A DNA stretch of 64,000 nt from an uncultured Desulfobacteraceae bacterium (lineage in GTDB: Bacteria > Desulfobacterota > Desulfobacteria > Desulfobacterales > Desulfobacteraceae): assembly GCA_913041495.1 (NCBI GenBank), contig CAJWHT010000004.1, positions 1-64,000 on the forward strand, written 5' to 3'. The notes under the pieces were generated by a model. It ran no database searches. It had not been told where the DNA came from and saw nothing but the letters and a program-made list of their open reading frames with translations. The position numbers and the translations under genes were made by a program. Below, piece after piece: positions 8,768-18,310 of this stretch (positions within the stretch are counted from its first letter, which is position 1; every line of letters starts with the position of its first letter).

Positions 8768-9421
8768 ATGGGTAAAGGTTCTGACAACACTTCAGCCGGC
8801 GCCAATATGGTAAGCAGGCAGACATTATACATGGCCATTCTGGTGGCAATGACCTTCGGATTCATGCTGGGGGCGGTATATACCTCATTCAAGCTGGCCA
8901 AGGAGGGTCCGTCGGCCACCTCCAAGCCTTCCGGCATGCCCTCCGCGGCTCAGGGGAATGCGGGCCAGAGCGGTGTGGACCAGGCTGTGGTTGAAGCCGG
9001 TTCCCGCATCCTGGAGCTGGAAGCCTTTTTAAAGGACAATCCGGACAATGCCAAGGCCTGGACCCAGCTGGGCAACCTCTTTTTTGACACCAACCGGTTC
9101 AAGGATGCCATCGAAGCCTATGAGCGCTCCCTTGAACTTGCCCCCGGTAATCCCAATGTCCTCACCGACCTGGGGGTTATGTACCGGCGCAGCGGTGATT
9201 TCAAACAGGCTGTGAGTGCCTTTGACCGTGCCATTGCCGCCGACCCCACCCATGAAACCGCCCGGTTCAACAAGGGAATTGTCCTTATGCACGACCTTGG
9301 CGATCTGCCGGCGGCTGTTGAGGCATGGGAAGGGCTGCTGGAAATCAACCCCATGGCCCAGGCTCCCAACGGACAGCTGGTAAATACCCTGGTACAGGGA
9401 TTGAAACAGAAGGAAAACTAG
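8768..9421 (+). CDS. Membrane-anchored TPR protein
   Basis: One TM segment then TPR units 'AKAWTQLGNLFFDTNRFKDAIEAYERSLELAPGNPNVLTDLGVMYRRSGDFKQAVSAFDRAIAADP'. Confidence 0.88.
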   Translation: MGKGSDNTSAGANMVSRQTLYMAILVAMTFGFMLGAVYTSFKLAKEGPSATSKPSGMPSAAQGNAGQSGVDQAVVEAGSRILELEAFLKDNPDNAKAWTQLGNLFFDTNRFKDAIEAYERSLELAPGNPNVLTDLGVMYRRSGDFKQAVSAFDRAIAADPTHETARFNKGIVLMHDLGDLPAAVEAWEGLLEINPMAQAPNGQLVNTLVQGLKQKEN

Positions 9422-10131
9422 TGCCGGGGATTGACGGGTTGCAGGCCTTAGCCCCTGAGGGCTGGCGGGTTGATCTTGTACGAAAAAAGATCAGGCACAT
9501 CTATTTCAGGGTGGACCCGGGCCGCAGGACCGTGCGGATTTCCGCCCCTGAAAAGATCAGCCGGTCCGCCCTCGACCATGCCGTAAGTGCAAAATCCGCC
9601 TGGCTTGCCAAGCAGATGAACACGCCGTTGAAGATGAGGCGCAGATCTCCGGAGATGATCTCAAACGGTACCACCTGGTACAAGGGGCGGGCCTATCCTC
9701 TGATTTATAAAGAACGGTCGGCGCCGCCGCGGGTTGATTTTTCAGATGAAAACGGCGTTACGGTGTATACCCGGCCCGGTGCTGGGGCCCCAAAAAAAGA
9801 ATCCGTCCTTGACAACTGGTACCGTGATTGTCTCAGAAAAGAGGTTCGCAAGCTCCTGGATGTCTGGGAACCTGTCATCGGTGTGACATCAAACGAATTC
9901 GGTATCCGGCGGATGAAAACCCGCTGGGGAAGCTGCAACGTCAGGGTGGCCCGGATATGGATCAACCTTGCCCTGATCCGGCTTGATCCCGTCTTTCTCG
10001 AATACGTGGTGGTACACGAACTGATCCACCTTCTGGAGCCGGGCCACAACAAGCGGTTTTACCGTCTGATGGACAGATTCCTTCCCGATTGGCAGCAAAA
10101 GAAATCCGCGTTGAACACCTACATTTTGTAA
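9421..10131 (+). CDS. YgjP-like (DUF45) M48-type metallopeptidase
   Basis: GTG start overlapping the preceding TAG; 'MKTRWGSCN...INLALIRLDPVFLEYVVVHELIHLLEPGHNKRFYRLMDRFLPDWQQKK' with HExxH-like HELIH. Confidence 0.9.
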   Translation: MPGIDGLQALAPEGWRVDLVRKKIRHIYFRVDPGRRTVRISAPEKISRSALDHAVSAKSAWLAKQMNTPLKMRRRSPEMISNGTTWYKGRAYPLIYKERSAPPRVDFSDENGVTVYTRPGAGAPKKESVLDNWYRDCLRKEVRKLLDVWEPVIGVTSNEFGIRRMKTRWGSCNVRVARIWINLALIRLDPVFLEYVVVHELIHLLEPGHNKRFYRLMDRFLPDWQQKKSALNTYIL

Positions 10132-10135
10132 GGTG

Positions 10136-10999
10136 TTATCCGGTGGTCCCGGCAGAAGAGGGGGACGCTATCCTGGCATTGAGCCATTCCAGGATATCGG
10201 CAAACACCGCGTCATGTCCGGGGTCATTGAATATTTCATGAAATTTGCCCGGATAGACCACAAGGTTTTTGTCTGTTGCGCCCACCGCCCTGTGGAATTC
10301 TTCCGAGCCCTCAGGGTCCACCAGGGCATCCGCACCTCCCTGGAGTATCAGCAAAGGCAGCCGGATATCCCGGGCATGGTCCGTCACCCGGCGGCAGGCG
10401 CCGAGCATTTGGGATGCCAAACGGGCGGTGACCTTGCCGGTGGAAACCAGCGGATCGTTTACATAGGCGGTTACCACTGCCGGATCACGGCTGATGGTGT
10501 TCGAATCCAGCCGGAGGATCCCCAGGCCCGGGCAGAGCGTTGACAGCAGCCCGGAGACGGCGAGGGTCACCCGTGACACGTGGTCAGGCACTTTTACCGC
10601 AGGCCCCGAGAGAATGGCGCCGTCCGTCTTTTTCTGGTGATCCAGCAGCCATGCTGCGGTGATTAATCCGCCCATACTGTGCCCGACGACATAGACTTGT
10701 TTCCCCGGTTCCCATTCCCGGACCCGGTCCACAAGCAGGTCTACCCCCCGGGTGAATACGCTGAAATCCGGTACAAACAATCGTTTGCCCCCTGATTTCC
10801 CATGACCGTAGTGATCAATGCCGTACACTGAAAATCCTTTGGGCACAAGAGCGTTGACCAGGTTCATGTACCGTCCGCAGTGTTCGGCTATCCCATGGAC
10901 AACCACCAGTGCCGCCCGGGATTCCCCCTGGGGCAGCCAGCATTGGTAATACAGCTTTGTGTTGTCCGGGCCGTTTAGAAATCCCTGTTCTCTTGCCAT
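10136..10999 (-). CDS. Alpha/beta hydrolase (monoacylglycerol lipase-like)
   Basis: 287 aa; 'VVHGIAEHCGRYMNLVNAL', nucleophile elbow 'VVGHSMGG', Asp/His C-terminus. Confidence 0.92.
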   Translation of the reverse strand: MAREQGFLNGPDNTKLYYQCWLPQGESRAALVVVHGIAEHCGRYMNLVNALVPKGFSVYGIDHYGHGKSGGKRLFVPDFSVFTRGVDLLVDRVREWEPGKQVYVVGHSMGGLITAAWLLDHQKKTDGAILSGPAVKVPDHVSRVTLAVSGLLSTLCPGLGILRLDSNTISRDPAVVTAYVNDPLVSTGKVTARLASQMLGACRRVTDHARDIRLPLLILQGGADALVDPEGSEEFHRAVGATDKNLVVYPGKFHEIFNDPGHDAVFADILEWLNARIASPSSAGTTG

Positions 11000-11538
11000 C
11001 AGATCTCCTTTAATAGGGTGTCGGTGGAAAGGACCTGCACTTTTTTCCCTCCGGGAAGTATCAGGTTTTCCCAGGACCAGTTGTGGTGGGTAATGATGGT
11101 TTCGGCATCCAGGTGGGGGCGGTCCCCTGTGGTGTGGGCATCCCGGGCCACGGTGACTTCAAACCCCTTTGAGGCGGCGGACCGCACCGTGGTATCCACG
11201 CAGAAATCCGTGGCACATCCCGTAATAACAATCCTGGAATGGCCGGTCTGATGTATGGCATCCGCCAATGATGTGTCCAGAAATCCGTCGCAGCCCTGTT
11301 TGCGTATCACAGGATCATGGGATGACCGGTGAAGGTTGTCGAGAATTTCCCAGCCCGGTGTACCAGGGGCAAGACCGTCCTCCGGTGTGCCGTCGTGCTG
11401 GATGAAGATGGTAGGCAGATCGTTTTGCCGGAAGGTGTCGATGAGGCGATTGATCCGTCCTACCACGCCGTCGGTATCAAACCTTGGGGTGCTGTCGGTA
11501 AACAATCCTTTTTGCATGTCAATGACCAACAGGAGCAT
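10999..11538 (-). CDS. Isochorismatase-family cysteine hydrolase
   Basis: 'LLLVIDMQKGLF...VVGRINRLIDTFRQNDLPTIFIQHD...VITGCATDFCVDTTVRSAASKGFEVTVARDAH'. Confidence 0.93.
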   Translation of the reverse strand: MLLLVIDMQKGLFTDSTPRFDTDGVVGRINRLIDTFRQNDLPTIFIQHDGTPEDGLAPGTPGWEILDNLHRSSHDPVIRKQGCDGFLDTSLADAIHQTGHSRIVITGCATDFCVDTTVRSAASKGFEVTVARDAHTTGDRPHLDAETIITHHNWSWENLILPGGKKVQVLSTDTLLKEI

Positions 11539-11628
11539 GGGGCAGGTATCCTTTCACTATATCCGGATGTCGGTGGAAGTCAAACTCAATGGGTATCAAA
11601 AAAATACCCGGATTGCAAATCCGGTCGC

Positions 11629-12411
11629 TCACGCTGCCGCTGCCAGGACGGCCGCCCCGACAGCGCCGTTTTCCTGGGGGGATTCTCCCACTTGAATTTC
11701 CATTCCCAAGCGTCGTGACAGGGCGTTTACAAGGCCTGTGTTTTTTGCCACACCACCGGTCATGACCAAAGGGTCCCGAAGGCCGATTTTGGTGGCAAGG
11801 CCCGCCACCCGGGCGGCTGTGGCATCGTGAATGCCGGCGATGATATTTTCACGGCTTTCCTGGGCGGCGATCATGGAGATAACCTCGGATTCGGCAAATA
11901 CCGTGCAGATGCTGGATATTTTTACCGGTTTCTCAGCGGTGAGGCTGATGGGGCCTAGCTGGTATAGATCCAGTTCAAGGGCCCGTGCCATCACCTCCAG
12001 GAAGCGGCCGGTGCCGGCGGCACACTTGTCGTTCATGGCAAAGTTTTCCACCTGGCCGTGCGCATTGAGGAGGATGGCTTTGGAGTCCTGGCCGCCCACA
12101 TCAATGATGCCCCGGATCTCCGGGTTGAAAAAATGGGCGCCGGCCCCGTGGCAGATGATTTCGGTCATGGCTTTGTCGGCAAAGGCTACGGCATTACGGC
12201 CATAGCCTGTGGCCAGGAGGCCATCCACCCTGTCTTTGGAGATACCCGCCGTTTCAAGAACGGCTGCGTAAACGTTTTCCGCAGCCATGGCGGGATTGTA
12301 GCCTGTGGGAATGACACGGGTAGCTGCAAGGGTGATGGAATTGTCCTGTTCTTTTCGGACCAGTGCGGCTTTGGCGGTGATGGAACCGATATCGATACCT
12401 GCGTATATCAT
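11629..12411 (-). CDS. Acyl-CoA dehydratase activase (HgdC/BcrA/BadF family)
   Basis: 'MIYAGIDIGSITAKAALV...GIIDVGGQDSKAI...FAMNDKCAAGTGRFLEVMARAL'. Overlaps the SDR stop; the ORF-track N-terminal extension is antisense-type spurious sequence. Confidence 0.93.
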   Translation of the reverse strand: MIYAGIDIGSITAKAALVRKEQDNSITLAATRVIPTGYNPAMAAENVYAAVLETAGISKDRVDGLLATGYGRNAVAFADKAMTEIICHGAGAHFFNPEIRGIIDVGGQDSKAILLNAHGQVENFAMNDKCAAGTGRFLEVMARALELDLYQLGPISLTAEKPVKISSICTVFAESEVISMIAAQESRENIIAGIHDATAARVAGLATKIGLRDPLVMTGGVAKNTGLVNALSRRLGMEIQVGESPQENGAVGAAVLAAAA

Positions 12412-13163
12412 ATGGCTGTGGCACCTCCGTCCACCATCAGGGTCTGGCCGGTGATAAAGGAGGACCCCTCCGAGGCCAGGAAGAGCACCGGTTTGACCAC
12501 ATCTTCGATTTCCGCGATACGTCCCATGGGGATTGTGGCGGTGACAGGGGCCAAAAGCTCCGCGTTGGACCAGAAGGGTTTGGAAAAGTCTGTTCTCACC
12601 ATGGCCGGGGCAACGGCATTGACCTGGATGTTGGCCACGGCCAGTTCTGCTGCAAGCACCTTGGTGAGCATTTCGATACCGGCCTTGGCAATGCCGTAGA
12701 TACCCATGCCCGGTGTGGCTTTTCTGGCGGCAATGGAGGTGACGGAGACAATTTTTCCGGATTGTTTTTCCCGCATCATGGCGGCGGCCCTGCGGCTCAC
12801 AAGAAAGGTGCCGGACAGGTTGGTGTCGATAATTTTCTGCCACAGGCCCGGATCAAGATCGGCCACCCCCGGAGTGATGAGGTTCATGCCCACGTTATTG
12901 ATGAGGATATCAAGGCCGCCGGCCTCTTTTTCAATGGTGTCAAAGAGGGTTTCCACGGCATCGGGTTTTCCGATATGGGCAGGGACGGCGGTAAGGCCTT
13001 CAGGATTGCTCAGGCTTTCCAGGGCAGCTTCAAGGCCCTCTGGTTTTCTGCCGCAGATGAATACCCGGGCGCCTTCGGCAAGGAGGGTGCGGGTGATCTC
13101 AAGGCCTATCCCACGGCTGCCGCCGGTGACCAGCGCGATTTTGTCTTTCAGGTTGAAGTTCAC
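12408..13163 (-). CDS. SDR-family oxidoreductase
   Basis: 'ALVTGGSRGIGLEITRTL', 'NNVG', YGIAK active site, 'FITGQTLMVDGGATA'. Confidence 0.95.
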   Translation of the reverse strand: MNFNLKDKIALVTGGSRGIGLEITRTLLAEGARVFICGRKPEGLEAALESLSNPEGLTAVPAHIGKPDAVETLFDTIEKEAGGLDILINNVGMNLITPGVADLDPGLWQKIIDTNLSGTFLVSRRAAAMMREKQSGKIVSVTSIAARKATPGMGIYGIAKAGIEMLTKVLAAELAVANIQVNAVAPAMVRTDFSKPFWSNAELLAPVTATIPMGRIAEIEDVVKPVLFLASEGSSFITGQTLMVDGGATAI

Positions 13164-13232
13164 GGGGCTGCTCCTTCTATTTTTTGGTTTTTTTTATTTT
13201 ACGAAGGCTCAATTCATGGGGCGCTATCTATT

Positions 13233-14483
13233 TTAGGTCCTTTGCTTTACGATCTCCATAAAAGCATCAATCCGGGTCTCTGCCTGGGAGGTGGAAAAGC
13301 TCCTGGGGTCCACCATATCCGCTTCAAGGAGCAGTATGGGAATGCCGGCCTTTTCCCTGACAATGTGCATAATGTCCATCTGCCCGAAAGAGTATGGTTT
13401 GCAGGACCGGTTGGAATGCATTACAAATCCGTCTACATCATAAAAACGGATCATGTCAAGGACTTGGGCGGCCATCTCGTCCACACCGATGTTCAGATAG
13501 ATCCGGGTATAGGCCTCGGCCATGGAGTCCAGGAAGTTATCCGGATCAATATACTGGATGGACGTACACCAGGCCGAGGTGTAGGTGTCCGCCACCAGGC
13601 AGGCGTTATGACCGGAGAATTTTTTGGACAGCCATTTGAGGCCGTACCACACAGGAAGGTTATCCCATAGCAGGCGGTGTCGCTCATCCGGCACGATGGC
13701 GATTCCTTTTTCCACCCGGTCTTCCATTTCCGCCAGAAGCTCGGTGTAAAAATCCACGGCGGTCTGGGTGCCCCGGAGGGTGACGATGAGGGCCAGGAAG
13801 AAAAAGGCGTCAAAGGCAGACATGGGGGAGGGCTTGTTGGCGGTGGTGTTCAGCACTTTCTGCCAGAGTTTCTGGCCTGCCAGGGATAATTTGCCCACCT
13901 CACCCAACCGTTCCCTGTCAAAGGCGCGGCCCGTATGTTCCGAGAGAAAATCGATGTATTCATCCAACTGCTGGCGGACATACCCTGCGATTTCCGGGGT
14001 ATACCCGGTGTGGCAGATGGGGGTATCCAGGATGAACAGGGGAACGTTGAAGTGCCTGGCCTGCACCTCATACCATTTGAGCACGGTGCCGCAGATATTG
14101 TTGCAGCAGACCAGCAGATCCGGCTTGGGCAGGCCGCCTAACGGGCCGCCGCCGGCGACGGCACAGGCGATATCGGAACGTGCGTAGGAGCACAGGTCGC
14201 TGCTGTATCCCATCTCTTCCGCTTTGACGCAAAGATCCGCCCCCATTTTTGAGGCACCCACCATGGCCCCGTGATTTTCCGGGTACACCGGGATGATGTC
14301 CATGGCAATCAAGGGTTCAACAGGGCCGCCCGAGGTGATCCAGGCCACGGTTTTGTTGTTGTCTCTGGCGGTCAGGGCATCCATGTAATAGCCGGTCATA
14401 ATGTCCCGCATTTTTTTGGCAGATTGAATTTTAGCGGGTTTGGTTTCGTTTGCTTTTGTCTTTTCACTCACCTTCGCATTCAT
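13233..14483 (-). CDS. 2-hydroxyacyl-CoA dehydratase / benzoyl-CoA reductase-like subunit (HgdB/FldB-like)
   Basis: 'VAWITSGGPVEPLIAMDIIPVYPENHGAMVGASKMGADLCVKAEEMGYSSDLCSYARSDIACAVAGGGPLGGLPKPDLLVCCNNICGTVLKWYE'. Confidence 0.92.
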   Translation of the reverse strand: MNAKVSEKTKANETKPAKIQSAKKMRDIMTGYYMDALTARDNNKTVAWITSGGPVEPLIAMDIIPVYPENHGAMVGASKMGADLCVKAEEMGYSSDLCSYARSDIACAVAGGGPLGGLPKPDLLVCCNNICGTVLKWYEVQARHFNVPLFILDTPICHTGYTPEIAGYVRQQLDEYIDFLSEHTGRAFDRERLGEVGKLSLAGQKLWQKVLNTTANKPSPMSAFDAFFFLALIVTLRGTQTAVDFYTELLAEMEDRVEKGIAIVPDERHRLLWDNLPVWYGLKWLSKKFSGHNACLVADTYTSAWCTSIQYIDPDNFLDSMAEAYTRIYLNIGVDEMAAQVLDMIRFYDVDGFVMHSNRSCKPYSFGQMDIMHIVREKAGIPILLLEADMVDPRSFSTSQAETRIDAFMEIVKQRT

Positions 14484-14496
14484 TGGGCAGCCTCTT

Positions 14497-15633
14497 TTAA
14501 ATCATGTGGATAAAGGTTTCCAGCCGGGTGGCGGTTTGTCCTGCGCTGTCCTGGGTGTCGTCCATTTCCAGGTGGAGGTGGCGGATGCCCTCAGCCTCCA
14601 AAAATTCTTTCAGGTATGGGTAATCAAAGGCGTGGGGATCGCAGAATTTGAGCAGGGTGAAAATGACACCGTCTGCCTGCCGTTCTTTTGCCAGGTTTAC
14701 CAGCGCGGTACCCCGGGCGGTGTTCCCGCTGTGCTTGGCCGGGCAGATCACACGGGTGGCATACCGTTCCGTCAGACCGGCCATGGGGGGGACATCTTCG
14801 GGAATCAGGCCTTCAAACCAGCGTTGCCCCGAGCAGAGGTCGTCTCCCACCACGGCACCGCCGGCCTGTTCGATGCGGGTATAAAGATCCGGCATGTCAC
14901 ACACGGAACCGGACAGGACAATGCGTTTGGGGGCAACCTTGGGCGGGATGGCGGCATCCAGGTAGGCTGAAAGTTGTTCAAGGTTTTGGGCCAGGATTTC
15001 CCGGTCCATGATCATGGATGCCTTGATGATGGTGAACAGGTCTTTGCCCGAGATGATGCCGGGATGATCGGATTTCATGCTGTAAATATGACGCAAATGC
15101 TGTCGTATCCGGTTGAACAGGGCAATGGACGCTGCCAGGGTATCTTCAGACACCCTTTGGCCCGTGTGGGTTTCAAGATCATTTTTGAGCTTTTCCAGCA
15201 CCCGCCACATATAGGCCTTGGCAGATCCTGTGGTCAGTTTGGCCGGCAGGATCACATCGGCAAAGAAGGCCGGTTTCAGATTAAGGCGCCAGATGTCCGA
15301 CAGCCGCTGGATACTGTCGCAGGTGTGGGGAAAAACCATGCCGTCAAGATATCCTAAACGGCCGGAAAGCCCGTCTTCAAGGATGCCGCGGACCAGTGAG
15401 CAGCAATAGGCCTGAAGGTGGTTTTCCGCAAGCTGAATATCTGACTTGGAAGAAAAAAGCCGCATGGGATGGCACCCTGCGGCATGAATGATTTCCTCCG
15501 GGGCGTAGGAACACAGGTAACCGATTATCTTTTTGTTTCTTGCCTTCTGGTCGGCTGCAATGTCCGCCGGGTTGTCCACCGCATCGTAAAAAGGGGTTAA
15601 TTCAGGAATCATGACACCTCTCTTTCTCTCCAA
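14497..15633 (-). CDS. 2-hydroxyacyl-CoA dehydratase second subunit (HgdA/FldC-like)
   Basis: 'KIIGYLCSYAPEEIIHAAGCHPMRLFSSKSDIQLAENHLQAYCCSLVRGILEDGLSGRLGYLDGMVFPHTCDSIQRLSDIWR...LKFCDPHAFDYPYLKEFLEAEGI'. Confidence 0.92.
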   Translation of the reverse strand: MERKRGVMIPELTPFYDAVDNPADIAADQKARNKKIIGYLCSYAPEEIIHAAGCHPMRLFSSKSDIQLAENHLQAYCCSLVRGILEDGLSGRLGYLDGMVFPHTCDSIQRLSDIWRLNLKPAFFADVILPAKLTTGSAKAYMWRVLEKLKNDLETHTGQRVSEDTLAASIALFNRIRQHLRHIYSMKSDHPGIISGKDLFTIIKASMIMDREILAQNLEQLSAYLDAAIPPKVAPKRIVLSGSVCDMPDLYTRIEQAGGAVVGDDLCSGQRWFEGLIPEDVPPMAGLTERYATRVICPAKHSGNTARGTALVNLAKERQADGVIFTLLKFCDPHAFDYPYLKEFLEAEGIRHLHLEMDDTQDSAGQTATRLETFIHMI

Positions 15634-15826
15634 ATGGAAACAGCGGCTACGTTATCAGGTGACAACCCCGCCTGTTTCTTGTGTATGCAAACCACCAAAC
15701 GTATATATGTCTGTCGGTTTTTATACCGAACGCCGGTCGGGGTGTCAACCGTTGCTTGTTCAGCCTCCGTGTTTGTGGTAAACGTTGGAGGTGAACAAAG
15801 AAATTGAACCTCAATTTAAGGAAACC

Positions 15827-16447
15827 ATGCAGAAAAAAGATACCCTGAGCCGGCTGAAGGCGGAAGAAAGGAAGATGCGGCAGCAGATCATCATTGATGC
15901 GGCCCGGGAAGTGTTCGGACAAAAGACCTATGACCGGGCAAGCATGTCGGAAATTGCCAAAACCGCAGGTATTGCCAAATCCTCCATCTATACGTATTTC
16001 AACTCCCAGGAAGAGCTTTATGCCCAAATCGCATATATAGACGCCTGTGAGTTTATCAATGACCTGCAAACCCGGATTGATAAGAACCCGGATGCCGCCC
16101 TGGACACGAGTATCTCTTGCTTCCTTGATTATTATATCCGCAATACGGCCCAGTGGCGGATGATCACTCATTTCGCCCTCCACGGCAACAAGGAGATGGG
16201 GGCGGTGGAACAACTCAATGACATCGGCAGGCGGCTCATGGACGTATTTGAATCGGTATTTACTGCCATGGGGGCAGGACCGGAAGCAAGGCTGCTGTCC
16301 CATACCATGTTTTCCTGCCTGTCCGGTATTCTCATTGCTTTCAGAAATTACCCGGGACGCAGCGAAGCCGAACGGATTTCCCATATGAAACGCATCGGCG
16401 CAATCGTGGAAGCCATGATCCGGGCACTCATAAAAGAGCGGGCCTGA
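15827..16447 (+). CDS. TetR/AcrR family transcriptional regulator
   Basis: 'RQQIIIDAAREVFGQKTYDRASMSEIAKTAGIAKSSIYTYFNSQEELYAQ'; divergent from the dehydratase cluster; alternative upstream starts at 15785 or 15791. Confidence 0.93.
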   Translation: MQKKDTLSRLKAEERKMRQQIIIDAAREVFGQKTYDRASMSEIAKTAGIAKSSIYTYFNSQEELYAQIAYIDACEFINDLQTRIDKNPDAALDTSISCFLDYYIRNTAQWRMITHFALHGNKEMGAVEQLNDIGRRLMDVFESVFTAMGAGPEARLLSHTMFSCLSGILIAFRNYPGRSEAERISHMKRIGAIVEAMIRALIKERA

Positions 16448-16580
16448 AAGTCGGGGTTTACGACGCTGATTCAAACAGAATAGGTGTAACCGCCTAAAAT
16501 TTAAGGATTTGACTTTCCCCCGGACAGGGCATATGATCCGGTTTAGGAAATTACCCCACACAACCGCACCGGAGGTTTCC

Positions 16581-17021
16581 ATGGCAATGCCCAATAAGAA
16601 AGCCTGGCTGGCCATCCTGTTCATCGTCGTCTGTTTGGCCATCCCTTTCGGTATCACCTACTATGTGTCAACAGAGACATTCAAGCAGCGCTATGCCAAA
16701 TGGCAGGGGACCCGGCCCAAAGCCCCGGAAGGGGCAACCCTTGAGGGTTCCAGGATTACTGAAGACCAGGTGATGCTTGTACGAGGAGAACGCGTAAAAA
16801 TTCACAGTACAAGCCTCATTTTTCAGGGGATTGACCGGGGGCATGTGGTGGTGGATCTTTTTCTGGAGGAACTGGATCACGACCGGCCTTATCCCCAGCG
16901 GTTTCCAGCAGATATCCCGGACTCCCGGGTCATCCGGTTTGGGGAGGTCTCCTACACGGTAAAGGCTGTCAGTAAAAACACCCTGGTATTAAATATCCAC
17001 AAGACACCTGAAGTAAAGTAA
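16581..17021 (+). CDS. Hypothetical membrane-anchored protein
   Basis: N-terminal TM 'AWLAILFIVVCLAIPFGITYYVS', SD GGAGG before ATG 16581; no family recognised. Confidence 0.7.
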   Translation: MAMPNKKAWLAILFIVVCLAIPFGITYYVSTETFKQRYAKWQGTRPKAPEGATLEGSRITEDQVMLVRGERVKIHSTSLIFQGIDRGHVVVDLFLEELDHDRPYPQRFPADIPDSRVIRFGEVSYTVKAVSKNTLVLNIHKTPEVK

Positions 17022-17103
17022 GTTTCTACATGGATCAAGTGGGCGTCCATCCGGATTGAAAAAACAGTTTGCATAGACTTCCTGATCTGGTAATTATGCC
17101 CGG

Positions 17104-18198
17104 ATGTATGACGTAATGATCATAGGGGCCGGCCCGGCCGGTACAGCCGCAGGGTTCGACCTTGCCTGCGCCGGATATTCCGTATTGATCCTTGACCGGC
17201 GCGATTTCCCCCGTACAAAAGCCTGTGCCGGCGGGATTACCCCCAAAGCGCTGAATCTTTTTGCCTACGATATTTCCCATCTTGTGGAACGGCAATGCCG
17301 CAGGGTACGGGTACGGCGGCCTTCCGGACAGACCTTTACCGTGGAAGAGACGCAGCCGCTTTGCCACATGGTCCAGCGCCGCGACCTGGATTTATTCTCC
17401 CTGAAAAAGGTCATGGCTTCCGGTGCTGATTTTCAAAAAATAACAAAAATCAAAGGACTTGATCAGCGATCCGACCATGTCCGGGTGGTCACGGATGACG
17501 GCAGATATACCGCCCGATATCTGATCGGCGCGGACGGGGCAAATTCGCGAATCCGGCAGATGGCTGTTCTGCCGAGAAGACGCTACCCCGTACACAAGTA
17601 TCCCGCCCTTGAGGCAGACGTTCCGGTGGAAAGGGCAGATTTGATCTCCATGGAGTTTGATTTTTCCATGGGAATTCCGGGGTATTACTGGATTTTTCCC
17701 AAAAAAGATCATGTCAGCATTGGTATCTACGGCGCCAATCATTCGGTTCCCATGTCCGCCGACATGCTTCAGGATTATGCGCAGTTGAGATTTAAAACGC
17801 GCGACATAAGAAACGTCAAAGGATATCCCATCTGTGTCGGAGATGGCGGATGGCTTAGACGGGCCCCCGGGATTAACAGGGTCCTTCTGGCAGGGGATGC
17901 CGCAGGGCTTGCCGAACCATTGCTGGGAGAGGGGATTTTTTTCGCCCTAAAATCCGGCCGGACCGCTGCGGCCGCCATTATGGGGGCATCTAAAGGCCAT
18001 GGCAACGCTCTGAAACGTTATCGCGCAGCCTTAACGCGAACCTATCTGGACCTGATGTTGTATGGCTTTAGTGCCAAAATGCTCTATCGTTTTTCTGAAC
18101 CCTGCCTGAAACTTGCCGCGTATCGCGGCATCCACGGATACTTTTCAAAGGGATATGCCAAGGGCGATCCTATTTCCCATCTTTTTTTTCCTTTTTAA
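17104..18198 (+). CDS. Geranylgeranyl reductase family FAD-dependent oxidoreductase
   Basis: 'YDVMIIGAGPAGTAAGFDLACAGYSVLILDRRDFPRTKACAGGITPKAL' and 'VLLAGDAAGLAEPLLGEGIFFALKSGRTAA'. Confidence 0.93.
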   Translation: MYDVMIIGAGPAGTAAGFDLACAGYSVLILDRRDFPRTKACAGGITPKALNLFAYDISHLVERQCRRVRVRRPSGQTFTVEETQPLCHMVQRRDLDLFSLKKVMASGADFQKITKIKGLDQRSDHVRVVTDDGRYTARYLIGADGANSRIRQMAVLPRRRYPVHKYPALEADVPVERADLISMEFDFSMGIPGYYWIFPKKDHVSIGIYGANHSVPMSADMLQDYAQLRFKTRDIRNVKGYPICVGDGGWLRRAPGINRVLLAGDAAGLAEPLLGEGIFFALKSGRTAAAAIMGASKGHGNALKRYRAALTRTYLDLMLYGFSAKMLYRFSEPCLKLAAYRGIHGYFSKGYAKGDPISHLFFPF

Positions 18199-18310
18199 TT
18201 TTTTAAATTGTCAATGATCTCGACCCTATGGTAAAAAGAAATAATATTATGTATTAATTTTCCAAAATTTGTATCGCAACATCGTAACCCAGTAAGGAAA
18301 GAGGTGGGAA

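Noticed and set aside
11629-12843. 404-aa version of the activase ORF with a long N-terminal extension
   Set aside because: The extension is out-of-frame translation of the SDR gene; the real start is ATG 12411 (MIYAGIDIG).
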